From the NCBI GenBank assembly GCA_022497145.1, contig MU385855.1, positions 1,364,001 to 1,428,000 on the forward strand: a stretch of DNA of 64,000 nt, given 5' to 3'. Shown piece after piece: positions 12,008 to 23,037 of the stretch. Within the stretch, counting starts at the first letter, position 1; every line of letters begins with the position of its first letter. Origin of the DNA: Rostrohypoxylon terebratum. Taxonomy: Eukaryota; Ascomycota; Sordariomycetes; Xylariales; Hypoxylaceae. The notes under the pieces are model-generated. The model had not been told where the DNA came from and made no database searches. It saw nothing but the letters and a program-made list of their open reading frames with translations. Made by a program: the position numbers and the translations under genes.

Positions 12008-13386
12008 TGTTGAGCTGTTTTCTTGTCTTTGATGCGAGGAATCGGGTAGCTTGAGATGAATTTAGTGCTGCAAAAGAACGAATGTGGCTCGATATCGTTT
12101 GTCGCAGTTAACACAGAAGATGTATGTTGTTGCCAAGGAGGAAGAAGAGGACCTCGTCTGGTTTTGAAAATAGTTTAGAATAATATAATGCTCTAAACTA
12201 ACGAAGACCAAAACAGAACAAGGCAGGGCTGGATTTCAAAATAGTGGGGAGAAAAGGACGAGTGGAGGGGCTGGCAGCTGCCTTAATAGGGGAAGGCCGA
12301 AGCGTTTTAGGGGAGGTGTAGGTATGCTGTAGCCTGTAGGGAATATAGGGAAAGGAAGCAGGGGTTGTTTGGTTTTCGAGGCAGCCAACCTGTTTGCCTT
12401 GGGCTGTCAGTGGTCACTGTCACCCTACTGGTCACAGACTAAGATGTAGCTTTTTTAATCGCCTCTTTTCGCCTGATGAAGATAATATGCATACGTAATA
12501 TGGAAATACATGCTACATAGGTACGAAGTACCTAGTATATTATTTACCTATGAGATTTACGACAACAACAAAATGATCTATGTATTTAGAACGTCGCGCA
12601 ATGTAAGATACCTAGTAGGTACTATTTATTCTATTTATTAACTTACTACCTATGTATATACATAAATAATAAGACATAAATCATATTAATAATACGGTTT
12701 CACACTTTTCACACTTTGCTTAGGTATGTCGTCCTTCATTGCCTCATTCGATCATTCAATGTTAGGCTGATTTAGTATAAGACCTTTGACGCTACATTAA
12801 TTAGGTAGAAGCACATTTTCGCTTAAACGGTACCTATTCATCGATCTCGATATAACCATATAATCGCAAATAACGTTATATAAGACACTAGTAAGTACAT
12901 ATGTATGTACAAAATATGTACGTAACCCGCAAAAAGAGACTTTACTAGTAGTAGTAAGGAGACTTACTACTTGGTAAGGTACCAACTAAGGCTTTGTCGC
13001 ATAGCACATAGGTACATGGATTAATAGAGATTGATGATTGATCGAAGCTACGTCAGCTGTTTTTGCAGCTGGCAATTAATAATAACAACATCAATTGAAC
13101 GTCTATACTTCCAAGTTAGTACAAGTTACATTTTAATCATTGATGATCTGATACCAGCATCCGACGTCGTTGACGTTCAAATGTTCAAAACATTCCATCC
13201 GCTTGCCCCGTCGCTCACTTTGTCGTCGGATCACTCACGAGAAGTAATCTTTTCTGCGTTGGCTTCAATATCTTGTCTTTGACAACCAATACTAAGCACC
13301 CAATTCATTATTCATTTTCGAGATCTCTTTCATTAGCCCCAAAGCAGTCAAGGTGAGGGTGTTCATCCCTTCTATCCGCGTCCGCC
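12008..13386. promoter_or_regulatory. Divergent promoter region, calmodulin / TLG2
   Basis: This 1.4 kb lies between two start codons that face away from each other, so it must hold both promoters and 5' UTRs. The middle (12480-13000) is AT-rich with many TAGGTA/TACCTA repeats. No box can be assigned with confidence and no coding exon is supported. Confidence 0.5.
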
Positions 13387-14652
13387 ATGTGGCGAGACCG
13401 CACCAACCTGTAAGCCAACAACCATCGCTTTTGCAATAAATACACCGAATTTGGAATTTGGCCATTCGCGCTATTCGGCGACATTCTAACCAACATACCA
13501 ACCTTGCAGCTACATATCCTACCGCCAATCCTACGCTCACCACCCGGCCAAGAAGACTCGGTACGGACCCGGCCCCAGCGGCGGCGTCGGAAATGGCCTC
13601 TCGGAATTCGGTCGCGGTAGTGGCAGCGCCGCCTCGGAGGATCAACAGGGCCTACTATCAGGCGGCGATTACCATGATGACGGCGATGCCGTGATTGAGA
13701 TGGATCTCTTACCTCCGCGCTGGGCCGACATCAACGATGAAGTAACCGATCTTCTCGCCGACGTGGCTCGCAAGTCCCAGACCCTCGAGCGCCTTCACCA
13801 GAAGCATGTGCTTCCCGGTTTCAACGACGAAGAGGCCAAGAAGGCCGAGGAAGGCGAGATCGAGCGCCTGACCCAGAATATCACAAAGAGCTTTCACGAG
13901 TGCCACCGGTGCATCCAGCGCGTCGAGCAGATGGTGCGCGAGGGCAAGCAGAGCGGCGCTATGACGAGGGCTGAGGAGGTAATGGCCAAGAACATACAGA
14001 TCAGCCTCGCGGCGAGGGTGCAAGAAGCTAGCGCCAATTTCCGAAAAAAACAGAGCGCATATTTAAAGAGTAATTGTCTACCTATGAATACATAGTATGG
14101 AGGGTATAAACCGGACATTCGAAGCTAACCCGACTCCCAGAGCTCCGCGGCATGTCTGGCCTAGGCGCCGTCTCGCCGGGCGGCGACCGATCCTCCACAC
14201 CCCTCGGCGGCACAACCAGCAGCAACTACGCAGCCGACCCATCGCTCCTCGAATCCGACGCCGACCGCTCGTACTCGCAATCAGCTCTACAGCAAACGAC
14301 GCAGCAGAGGTTACTCCACAGCAACGACGCCGTCATACTACAGCGCGAGCGCGAGATCGAGGATATCGCGCAGGGCATCATCGAGCTATCCGACTTATTC
14401 AGGGACCTGCAGAACATGGTCATCGACCAGGGCACTATGCTTGACCGCATCGATTACAACGTCGAGCGCATGGCCGCCGACGTAAAGAGCGCCGATCGCG
14501 AGCTCGTCGTCGCCGCCGGCTACCAGAAGAAAACCACCAAGCGCAAACTCATATTACTCCTTGTGTTACTTATCGTCGGTGCCATAATACTCCTCGTCCT
14601 AAAACCCAAGAATCGTGACCGGGGCGGCGGTGACGGTGGCGATGGAGGATGA
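13387..14652 (+). CDS. TLG2: t-SNARE Tlg2 / syntaxin-16 type (Qa-SNARE)
   Basis: Exons 13387-13409, 13510-14069 and 14141-14652 (1095 nt, 364 aa). The first exon encodes only MWRDRTNL with a split Leu codon, the typical start of fungal Tlg2, and this fixes the start. Following are a Gly/Ser-rich linker, an N-terminal regulatory three-helix region (LPPRWADINDEV onward), a Qa-SNARE motif (~residues 260-320, zero-layer Gln within DQGTMLD) and a single C-terminal membrane anchor rich in Leu, Ile and Val. A short Gly/Asp-rich luminal tail ends the protein. The family drives fusion of endosome-derived vesicles with the trans-Golgi network, with Vps45 as SM partner. It is convergent with the PPR gene, 287 bp between stops. 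Confidence 0.94.
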
Positions 14653-14939
14653 CGGAGATGAGGTTTTTTTTTCACCTGTTTATTTGCTATGCGCTAGAAA
14701 GATATGTAAGAGGTACGGTATTATAAAACTTGGCTGAATTCATGTGTTTGGGTCAGCAGACTAAATGTCAGGCGACTACATCGCTGGCATGGGAGGCGTC
14801 AATGAGAGAATTCTGTACTAAATGGGTTTATCTAAATTTTTAACTTCGTCTTGTACAGACAAATGTCTTGAAATCTATTTTTTATGCAAATGAGCGGGTA
14901 TATGTGCGCTATATCGTACATAAATGCGGTGCATTTGAA

Positions 14940-17465
14940 TCATAAAACGAGCTCAAGTCGTGGGATTGTCTTTCCCATACTCCGTAGGTATCTCCAATTC
15001 TTTAACATCTCCTTCTGGCCAAGAGTCTGAATTTTTGCCTGCAGGGTTTCAATTGGCGGGAGAAACTTATCTCCCCAGGCTTCGTCCAAGAGAGACTTCA
15101 TCTCCGATAGAGTCAGGATATTCCTAGCCCTAGCGACTTGGAGTCTTCTCCTCGCCGGATAGCCAGGACCGTAGAATGTTACTAGATGCGACTTTACCAC
15201 ATAAACCAGGTACTTTTTGTGAATAAATAAACCTCGGTCATGAAGTACCCGCATCAATCGAATGGCTCGGCCGCCGTTGAACCCACCAGGTCGCCAGCGT
15301 TGTGTCTGCCAGTCTAGGACCGCTTCGCGTTGTGGATTCGAGAAAGCGTAGAATGAGTGGCGTATAATAGTGCCAAGTAGCATTGTGTCAAATATTTGGT
15401 GTAATGGGTGAAGAGGCGTTCGGGTAGGTAGGTCTACGGGAACATAAATGCCAAGCAGGTTTTTGACAGAAGATAGTTGTTTTTTCATAGATTCCGGTAT
15501 GTTCTCTGGATGTACAGGGATAAAACCGGGCCGCGATGACTGGGGAGAAGTGAATGTGTTCACCAATTCGACGCAGGTCTTTTCCAAGTCGTCCAGTCTT
15601 GCTTGTCGAGCAAGACAAAATAGAATCTTTCTCCAGCAGCGAACCGGCGTGGGGATTTCCATGGATGCAAGCTGGCGAAATATAGGAAGATAGAAGTAAA
15701 GGGAATTTAAGGTAAGGTGGGTAGATTTGGCTTCGGTGACAAGACTGTCGAATATGAGATCAGTCACATCCTGGCTGACTACGATTTTCATAGTCTTCAT
15801 ATCAGTGAGCAATGTAGAGAGTCCCTGCCGGTCTTTTCGTAATACGTAAACGCGAGCGAGGGCATTGGCGGCTTCTCGGCTGGTTTCTTTCATTGCAAGT
15901 AGCCTCGAAGCCAATAAAACCCGATGAGTTTGCCAATCTTCGGAATTAGCAGTAGAGACGATGAGCTGTGCTTGAAGCTCATGATCATCAAACACGTCCG
16001 GGTGAAGGTCACACTGTAGGAGATCGAGTAAAAGTTGGTCGTCCTTCATCTTAGCCAGAAAGAGCACGAGTCTTAAATAACTTGAATCGATGATTGAGAT
16101 GCCTTGCTCCCTCAGTTGTTCGACACGGTTCAGCAAACCTCTTGATGTTCCTTCTCTAAGAGCAATTGACTGCAGCGACAACGGGCCAATCTTCTCAATG
16201 CCTAGAGCTGCAATTGTTGATATGGCTATATTCAGACTGATCCAGGAGCTAGCTAACCATTTGGCTCCCAAACTGTCGTTGTAATTTTTGACACTAATGC
16301 CAAAAGTCCCACCGTGCACCCGATTGACGAACTCCCTTGAAAGCTCGACATGCTCGGCATGCTCGCCATCTCCTGTGGACTCAAGGTCGGGGTTGAAGAT
16401 AATGGATTCGCTGGGGTGAAGTAGTTGGCGTGGGAAATAACCTTGCAAGAATCTCAGGAAAGGTCGCGCAGGTACAAGCGCTGAGGGCGTATCGTCGTGC
16501 CGAATACAAATCTGACGCCACTTCGTTGCCAATTGGGAAGCACCTAAACTATACAAATGTGGTATAAGAATGTCGTATAGTCGATGGTCAGGATTTACAA
16601 CGTAAAGCGACTCAAGCGTTGGGGGATGATAGAGATCCTGATCATCTGCGAACTCTTTGATCATACGCGCGAACTCTTCGGCGCCGGGATAAAAGTTCGG
16701 GGTGAGCCGTAGTTGCCATTGCAAAGCTTCTTGGTGTTGATGCGTCCGTAGAAAATGCGGCAGCACGGTCGAGTAAAGCTGCGGCCACTTTACGCCGTGT
16801 ATATTGTACATCCATTCGCTGTAGATCCACACGTACTCTAAGAATTTTGGGTCTTCCGACTTCACTGCAGCATCCAGGATCGTGTGCCAGAATATAGGCG
16901 CAAGCGGACTCTCAACATCGTACAGTGTCTTTCGGCCCCAGAGGGCTTTCCAAACGTGCCTGACACCGTGATTACCGTTGACTCTCCTCTGGAAATTCAA
17001 GAGGCAACTCCATAAGGCGAGATCACCGCGATGCTTGAAGGTGTCAACCAACAACCGTTTTGGCCAGTTCTTTGCTGGACCGTTCCGGAAGAAGTCAGAC
17101 TCGACAGAAAGGCGGAAAGGGTCTGTCAGTAAAGCCGCCCATTGTTTGAACAACTCTGTCTTTTGAACTAGTTGGTCAAAATTCGGCTGGGTAGGAGCCT
17201 TCTGCGTTCTCCGCTTCGGTTGATGGTTGTCGGATAGCTCTGATAGAAGGACTTCGACAGAGCTCTCCGACTCAACCGACTCAACCGACTCATTTGAGAA
17301 CGCCCTCGTGGCAAAGTAGCGCGTCACATTCTCCCCTAGCCATCCAACAGATAACCAAGTATCTGGCTTGCTTAGATGAGAATATCGAAACGGGAGCGAG
17401 ATTCGAGAATGAAGGATGGCACGCCTTGGCTTCACATCCCGGAGTATGATTCTCGCTAGTCGCAT
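14940..17465 (-). CDS. Mitochondrial pentatricopeptide-repeat-like protein (fungal)
   Basis: Single-exon protein of 841 aa. The first ~50 residues are rich in Arg and Ser with few acids (MRLARIILRDVKPRR), as expected of a mitochondrial presequence. The rest is almost wholly alpha-helical with degenerate ~35-residue helical hairpins, for example around PLAPIFWHTILDAAVK and KWPQLYSTVLPHFLRTHQ. This resembles the divergent PPR proteins of filamentous ascomycetes that bind mitochondrial transcripts or act in mitoribosome expression. No catalytic motif is visible. I cannot name an orthologue, and the repeats are too degenerate to count by eye. It is divergent from the TIR element region and convergent with TLG2. 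Confidence 0.68.
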   Translation of the reverse strand: MRLARIILRDVKPRRAILHSRISLPFRYSHLSKPDTWLSVGWLGENVTRYFATRAFSNESVESVESESSVEVLLSELSDNHQPKRRTQKAPTQPNFDQLVQKTELFKQWAALLTDPFRLSVESDFFRNGPAKNWPKRLLVDTFKHRGDLALWSCLLNFQRRVNGNHGVRHVWKALWGRKTLYDVESPLAPIFWHTILDAAVKSEDPKFLEYVWIYSEWMYNIHGVKWPQLYSTVLPHFLRTHQHQEALQWQLRLTPNFYPGAEEFARMIKEFADDQDLYHPPTLESLYVVNPDHRLYDILIPHLYSLGASQLATKWRQICIRHDDTPSALVPARPFLRFLQGYFPRQLLHPSESIIFNPDLESTGDGEHAEHVELSREFVNRVHGGTFGISVKNYNDSLGAKWLASSWISLNIAISTIAALGIEKIGPLSLQSIALREGTSRGLLNRVEQLREQGISIIDSSYLRLVLFLAKMKDDQLLLDLLQCDLHPDVFDDHELQAQLIVSTANSEDWQTHRVLLASRLLAMKETSREAANALARVYVLRKDRQGLSTLLTDMKTMKIVVSQDVTDLIFDSLVTEAKSTHLTLNSLYFYLPIFRQLASMEIPTPVRCWRKILFCLARQARLDDLEKTCVELVNTFTSPQSSRPGFIPVHPENIPESMKKQLSSVKNLLGIYVPVDLPTRTPLHPLHQIFDTMLLGTIIRHSFYAFSNPQREAVLDWQTQRWRPGGFNGGRAIRLMRVLHDRGLFIHKKYLVYVVKSHLVTFYGPGYPARRRLQVARARNILTLSEMKSLLDEAWGDKFLPPIETLQAKIQTLGQKEMLKNWRYLRSMGKTIPRLELVL

Positions 17466-17661
17466 TACCTATACGAGATCGACATTCCAGACAGCTAGAT
17501 CCAATCATGGAAAGCCCATAGAGTGAAGTGAGTAGTAACTATCGCGAAAATAATGAAAGTTGGGTCGAACATTATCTCCAAAGATATTTGATTTTTTAGT
17601 GGATCTAGGCTTAGCATTGGAGGCGAGGTACATACAATACACTGGTACAGTACCCAGGCTG

Positions 17662-18431
17662 TACAAATCGGGTCTAAGAAGTGTTTGGACAGCTGAAAAT
17701 AGTTAGTTGTTAAGGTTTAAGGCGATTGTTAAAGGTTAACACGCGCGGCTTATAGCCGTTTATACGGTAAGTATATTGAGTAATAAATATAAAGTTATTT
17801 TTAATTAAATAAGTAATGAATTTAAAAAATAAATATAAATTTAAAAGGTTTAATATATTAATTTGTTACGGAACATTCTTCCTCAAAGCCCCACTTACCA
17901 ACAAACGGCGCACCCATCGGAAAGTCGAAAGTCACATGATCACCTGGATCACAGATCGTGGATCGGCGACAAAGGGAATCACGATCCACGAGTAGGAAAA
18001 GAAGCATATGAAATGGAGCAAATATAAAAGAATGAGAATTTCCTACTGTATTTAGTTTTTAGTTCCCCAGCTTTCAATCTAAGTATTCAGACTACACTTG
18101 AATATAAAGTCCTATGAAATCTCTTTTACGAACAGAATCGTCAACCCTACAGTATTGTTACCTTAAAACCAAGTACCCCAGGGTACGTATCCGCTCTACG
18201 AAGTCAGTTAGGCAGAAGTAGTAGACGGGTTCGTAACAAAAACACTTTTATAATATAAAATAATTAAATTAATTTATAATTTTTTAAATAAAGTAAAATT
18301 TAATTAATTTAATAAAGTAAACCCGAAGTTTATCCGATGTGTGGTTGTAAAGTTATTTAATTTTTTAATAAATTATTTCTATTAAACTAACTATTTTCAG
18401 CTGTCCGGACACTTCCTAGACCCGATTTGTA
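17662..18431. mobile_element. Small TIR element with TA ends, RIP-like AT-rich interior
   Basis: Imperfect terminal inverted repeats of 47 bp lie at 17662-17708 and 18385-18431. Both start TACAAATCGGGTCTA. They differ at three positions, all transitions, as expected from RIP or simple C-to-T decay. A TA lies at each outer end, which fits a TA target site as in Tc1/mariner-type DNA transposons. The interior has no transposase frame and is strongly AT-rich on both sides of a less AT-rich block, the nested LTR at 17864-18238. It is best read as a non-autonomous (MITE-like) relic. The superfamily is an inference from the TA only. Confidence 0.8.
17864..18238. mobile_element. Solo LTR nested in the TIR element
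   Basis: A 375-bp block begins TGTTACG and ends CGTAACA, a perfect 7-bp inverted pair with the TG...CA ends of retrotransposon LTRs. It contains a TATA-like TATAAAAG near 18025 and lacks the extreme AT bias of its flanks. There is no internal gag-pol sequence, so it would be a solo LTR left by LTR-LTR recombination. The flanking 5-mers (TAATT and AAAAC) do not match, so no target duplication is visible. Copia versus Gypsy cannot be decided. Confidence 0.65.
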
Positions 18432-18737
18432 CCTGGAACCTGGCTAGGACCGGTAGGTACCTAAGGTACATACTACGTAGTAGTAGATAGTACGTACTAG
18501 GTACCTACTAAGGTCCATCAGCCGCTAATCCGGCTATCGCAAAGTTTGTCCGAGATTTCAGCGCTTAGTCATCATAAATACATAGAGAATTGGAATGGTC
18601 TTAATTCTAAGACTTACCCGAACATCCAATCATTCGATTCTCAAATCGCTTCACACTTTAAGCCTTCGACAGTAGTTATCCGTCTATTCCAACTCATCCA
18701 CAACCCAATTCTAGACTCCTCTCAACCTATAGCAAAG
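18432..18737 (+). promoter_or_regulatory. Promoter and leader of the Cox7-like gene
   Basis: This is the sequence between the TIR element and the Cox7-like ATG. It contains TAGGTACC/TACGTA repeats at 18450-18510 and a pyrimidine-rich leader ending just before the ATG at 18738, which is typical of filamentous fungi. The transposon relic thus sits ~300 bp upstream of the start codon. Confidence 0.45.
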
Positions 18738-19212
18738 ATGGGGTACGTGCAAACAACAGATTTTTACGTTCACAATGCGGTTCATGAAAATCCCAATAGC
18801 CTTTCTTCGACCAACCATGAGCGCAAATGTCTTGGTGGTCGAACAATTCGCATCCATCACATACATGAGTGTGCTAACCAGACATGCAGATTAGTCGACG
18901 CTCCCAACAGGGTGCCCGAGAAACAGAGGTACTACCAGCAGGCCTACGCCCAACACACTCGTATTTGGAAGATCGTACGTATCCGAACCGAAACAGACCT
19001 TATGCGATATGCTCTCGATTAACCGAATATGACGCAGGCCCCCCGAAGCAACTACTACCTGATCCCTTACTACACTCTCCTCTGGGGAACCATGGGAGGT
19101 TCGTTGATAAAACCATTATTGCTTGTGGCATAATCTGACAATGACGATAGCTTCCCTGTACATGGTGGGACGTAAGGCCTTGGGCTACAACACTTGGTTC
19201 GGCAAGAACTAG
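18738..19212 (+). CDS. COX7: Cytochrome c oxidase subunit VIIa-type (Cox7-like), 70 aa in four exons
   Basis: Exons 18738-18742, 18890-18974, 19038-19098 and 19151-19212 sum to 213 nt. The first exon is 5 nt (ATGGG). Intron 1 starts GTACGT and has a GCTAAC branch site before ATGCAG. The protein starts MGLVDAPNRVPEKQRYYQQA, continues with HTRIWKIAPRSNYYLIPYYT, has one membrane helix (TLLWGTMGASLYMVG) and ends ALGYNTWFGKN. This layout (short polar N-terminus, W..PRS.YYL.P motif, one helix, short tail) matches the small Cox7/VIIa subunit of complex IV in the mitochondrial inner membrane. The four-exon phase agreement makes the gene itself near certain; the subunit name rests on motif recall. It is easy to miss because no exon exceeds 85 nt. 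Confidence 0.8.
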
Positions 19213-19615
19213 GCTAGAGAACGCGGGGCAGGAGACGTCCAAAATAATGGATGACAGGTAGAAAGGGCGGATCGCAAGTATTCCGCTAGGCCAACAAATA
19301 AAAAGTCATCAATCCAAATTCTCGCGGATGCTTGGTCTCATTGGTTTCATGAATGTAATCGTCAGTTTAAGGAGGAATCGTGAGTTTTGTTAATATCAAT
19401 CCATTGCGCCCTAGGCACAAAAAGGGCCTACAATGCCTGCTCAATTACCTGAGCGTGAGAGAGTATCATCTAAGCACAGCTAGCATTGGCAATGGTCTCC
19501 AGAGCTGTTGCTGGCTGTCGTCGATAAGAGCCAGCTAGTCTGCAAATTCCATTGTTGGATGCCACTAGGCCGCCGTGCGCACTATGTAGGAAGCGGGTAA
19601 TCGATGAGAACAGGT
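19213..19615. other. 3' region between convergent Cox7-like and clathrin light chain genes
   Basis: About 400 bp shared by the two 3' UTRs. I see no gene, repeat or structured RNA in it. Confidence 0.5.
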
Positions 19616-20485
19616 TTAGTATCCTTCAGCTCCAGGAGCCTTCTCATCTTTGCGCAAGCTCATCAACAACTCGCGAAATCGCTCCTTGCCCGAACCGCTA
19701 GCACCACCCTTTTGACCCTTGCCGCTCACGTCGACCAGCTTGGAGATGCGCTCCCAGCTGGTGCCGCCAGAGGTAGTATCATCTCGACTTGCCAAAAACT
19801 GTTCTGCGTCCTTGCGAGTCTGCGCGATCGTCTTCTCTTTCTTAGTGTTGTAGTTCTCGTAGAAGTCATCGATGTTCTGCTGTGCATCCTTGATCGTCTC
19901 GGCCTTCTGAGCAGCTAGCTGCTCTGCTCGTTTGGCATTGGCAGCGTCTCGTTTCTCGCGCCATTGTTTGATTACTTCGGGCTCCTCCTCTTCGGCAACA
20001 AAAGCTCCGTAACCTGAGTTGTAATTAACGGAAGGACCGGTGATAGTACCTCCCGGTGCGACTTGCTATGAGGCAAGGTTAGAGAATGATCTCCTCTTAG
20101 CAAACTCGGAGCCTAAGGAACTACTAACCTCGTTTGAAGTGTTGATGTCTGGGAATGCGCTTTCGAACTGAGCAGTCTCGCCGCCTCCTCCCAGAAGGTC
20201 GTCAGATGAGGGGTCCGCCAAAGCAGCAGATTCGTTGCCGGTTGTGAACTGTGTTGCATCTTCGCCTAGCAAGGCGCGCTCACGAGCGAGGAAGTCGTCG
20301 GCTGACGCATCGCCGACATCTTGAATTCCGGTTTGGGCTAAGAAGGGTGAAGAATTAGCGCATATATGGAAAGGGCATGCATGGGAAAGAGAAGGGAATG
20401 AAGATTCCTAGATACAATTAAGGAGAGTCTGGATGCACTTACCACCGGAATCAAAATCATCTAAGGATGGGAATCTGTCTGCCAT
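19616..20485 (-). CDS. CLC1: Clathrin light chain
   Basis: Exons 20485-20443, 20337-20129 and 20065-19616 (702 nt, 233 aa). The protein starts MADRFPSLDDFDSGG, an acidic Asp/Glu-rich segment with the DDF signature of clathrin light chains. A conserved EEEEPEVIKQWREKRD stretch opens the long central coiled coil (~residues 100-170) that binds the clathrin heavy chain hub. The C-terminal part includes a TSWERISKLVDVS stretch, typical of the fungal chains, and ends near APGAEGY. It regulates assembly of clathrin coats at the plasma membrane and trans-Golgi. It is divergent from the CID gene, with 1.1 kb between starts. Confidence 0.94.
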
Positions 20486-21611
20486 GTTGATGAGACAACA
20501 GTGGAATTAGATTCTATGGTGGAAACGGTTGAGGAAAAATGAGTCGAGTTGCAGATGATTGTAAACCGTTGAGAATATGCGTTCTGGACGTATGCGTTAG
20601 TGTGTTGGGTTTTATTATCCAGATGCTGTTGTTGTTTGAGATACCGTCGCAAGCTTGACAGCAAGGTCAGATTCGATTACAAGGCTTAATTAAAGCTCCA
20701 GGGCTGTAACTTGTAAGTAGCACTGTAGTACTAGCAGCCTCTCAGGTACGCGAAGTAGGCTAGCGCAAGTGGGTCCTACAGTGAATTGCGTGCATCCGTA
20801 AACTGATGTGCACTGTAAGTTCACTGTACTGTGTACTAAGTAGTATTATGTAGGTCATGCTTGGAAGTTGGAATCCTTAAAAATTAGGAGGTAATAATAA
20901 TACACGTACCCCGGACCTGCCCGTCATTTTCAATTCTGATCGATCAAAAAATCACGTGCCTCGAAACTAATAAGACAACCTAGCGCTTCCCTCGCTCTCA
21001 ATTATACCTATAACTTTATACCTAGTATCTATTTTCCCCTACTGCCATCACCTACCTCTACCTACAACAGTACCTACTAGGTAGTAAGTATTTGTTGGTA
21101 GCTACAGATACTGGACGGTTTAAGGTTGCAAACAGAGGAAGCAAGCATCTCATTCACCTCCAGGGCTTGCACCTGCTAAACTCGAGTCAATCTCCCCTGG
21201 TAGACTACTCTAGCTTCTAGCCTCTAGCCTCTAGCCTCTATGTACTAGATAAACACCTGGGCAACAACCTTGGAACTTCTTCAACAACTTGACAACAACG
21301 ACAACAGAAACAACAAAAATAACAACAACGACAAAAACAACGTCTTAAACCCCCTTCCCCCCAAGATTTGCCATTATTCAACATGAATACTGGCAGTCAG
21401 CTCTGCGAATTGTAGATTGATTTGACGACAATATTCAAGTAGAATTGCACTGATATCTACGATATCCGTGACAAATCTGAAGCCCAGTTCGATCCATCTC
21501 AGCAATTCACATTTTCGTTCCGCCTTGAACCTCAACTCGACAGATACTCGGAATCCTACCTAGATATTCGTCATTCAAATTTCATTTACATTCACCATTA
21601 CAACTGCAATC
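20486..21611. promoter_or_regulatory. Divergent promoter region, CLC1 / CID protein
   Basis: 1.1 kb between two divergent start codons. It includes a tandem TAGCCTC array near 21210-21240, an A/C-rich CAACAA leader at 21250-21350 and many TAGGTA motifs. No coding exon is supported. Confidence 0.5.
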
Positions 21612-23037
21612 ATGGCCTACACCGACGATGCTGTGCTAGCTAAGCTTTCTGCTCTATCCGAAGCTGCAGACAGCATTGTGACGCAAGCTCAATGGATTAT
21701 GTTTCATAGGTAGGCAAACTCTAGTGCACGCAAAAATGCATTTCGCAAAGTTGTGGATATCTCTCTTTTTTTTAAAAAAAAAACAATTTTTACTGACATG
21801 TTTGCCGGGTGTTAGACGTCATGCAGAGCGAACTGTTCAGCTGTGGTTACAGCGACTGAAGGACTCAACAAGTCACAAAAGGTTAAATCTTATATACCTT
21901 GCCAATGGTATGTTTTCTATCTTATGACCGTCGATGCATTTCTCATATCAATGTTGCTGTGTATCACTAAACCAAATGACTTCGCAGAGGTTGCTCAGCA
22001 GACAAAGGCTCGTCACAAAGAGGACTTCGTTGTTGCATTTTCTCCTGTCATCGCAGAAGCTGTCGCGACGGCTTACAAGGGTGCTTCCGCCGACATACAA
22101 AATAGAATTCAACGGGTTGTTGATGTCTGGAAAGACCGCGATATATTCGAAAAACCGATTCTAGAGGCTATAGACACCCGAATTCATGGTGAGTTTACCT
22201 TGACTCCATGATTCAAATGAAGAACCATGCTAAGATTACCTTCTAGAAATCAACCAGGCTCGTGGTACTGCCAAAGCTGGGCTTGGTGGTTCTATTTTTG
22301 GATCTGCGGCGTCGGTTCCGGCAGAGTTGACACCCTTAGTGACTCCCCAGCAGAATGTCACGAAGCTACTCTTAGGCATGAGAACCACTGCCAACTCGGC
22401 CAATCAAGAGTATGACAAGCTGTTAGGACCGAATACTACTGCTCCTACCGCTCCTGTGTATGCCGCCCGTTTGAGCGGACTACTGAAGACACTAGCTAAG
22501 GCAGAAGGAGCCGTGGAACAATGTGTCAAAGCCCGCCGCGAGCTTGTCGTAGCGCTCCAGAAGGTCCTTGACACCAACAGAAATGCACTAGTGGCTGAAG
22601 AGAATCAACTAGAGACATTCGTGACCCGAAGAATGGAAGTCGAAGATAAAAAGACGGAGGTGGAGAGGGCCATCATGGCAGGGCTTCCAGACGACGAGCC
22701 ATTCCTATCGAGCATTGGTTCAAATGAACAACGGGACACAGAACCTGAAAGACCTGAGGTCGAAGCTCTCACGCCACCCTCGATAGAGCCTGAGCTCCAA
22801 GAACAGTCCCATGCACCTGGCGAATCGGAGGCCCGCGAAACCACGACTCAATCTGATGGTCAGGGCACTGGAGCTACTTCTGTCCTCGGTCTACAGTTCA
22901 AGTCGGTGTCTACTACGACCAACGGATCTAAGAAGCGTAAGATCGACGATTCCGATGCCTTTCCGGACCTTGGTGAAGACGACGGTATCGATTCAGATGT
23001 GGCTGAGATGCTTCGTAGGGATAGTGGTGGTTCTTAA
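21612..23037 (+). CDS. RTT103: CID-domain protein, Rtt103-like transcription termination factor
   Basis: Exons 21612-21709, 21816-21907, 21988-22188 and 22247-23037 (1182 nt, 393 aa). Residues ~1-135 form a CTD-interacting domain, an eight-helix fold with the typical HAERTVQLWLQRLKDS and RLNLIYLANEV segments. This domain binds the Ser2-phosphorylated tail of RNA polymerase II. A coiled-coil region follows (~200-280), then an acidic low-complexity tail and a basic nuclear signal (KKRKIDD). In yeast Rtt103 recruits the Rat1/Rai1 exonuclease for 3'-end termination. The CID plus coiled coil arrangement supports Rtt103 over Pcf11 or Nrd1. It is co-oriented with the ABC transporter gene. Confidence 0.85.

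Noticed and set aside
18546..18737. Upstream part of a 158-codon frame covering the Cox7-like exons
   Set aside because: The frame reads through intron 1 of the Cox7-like gene; the spliced model explains the locus better.
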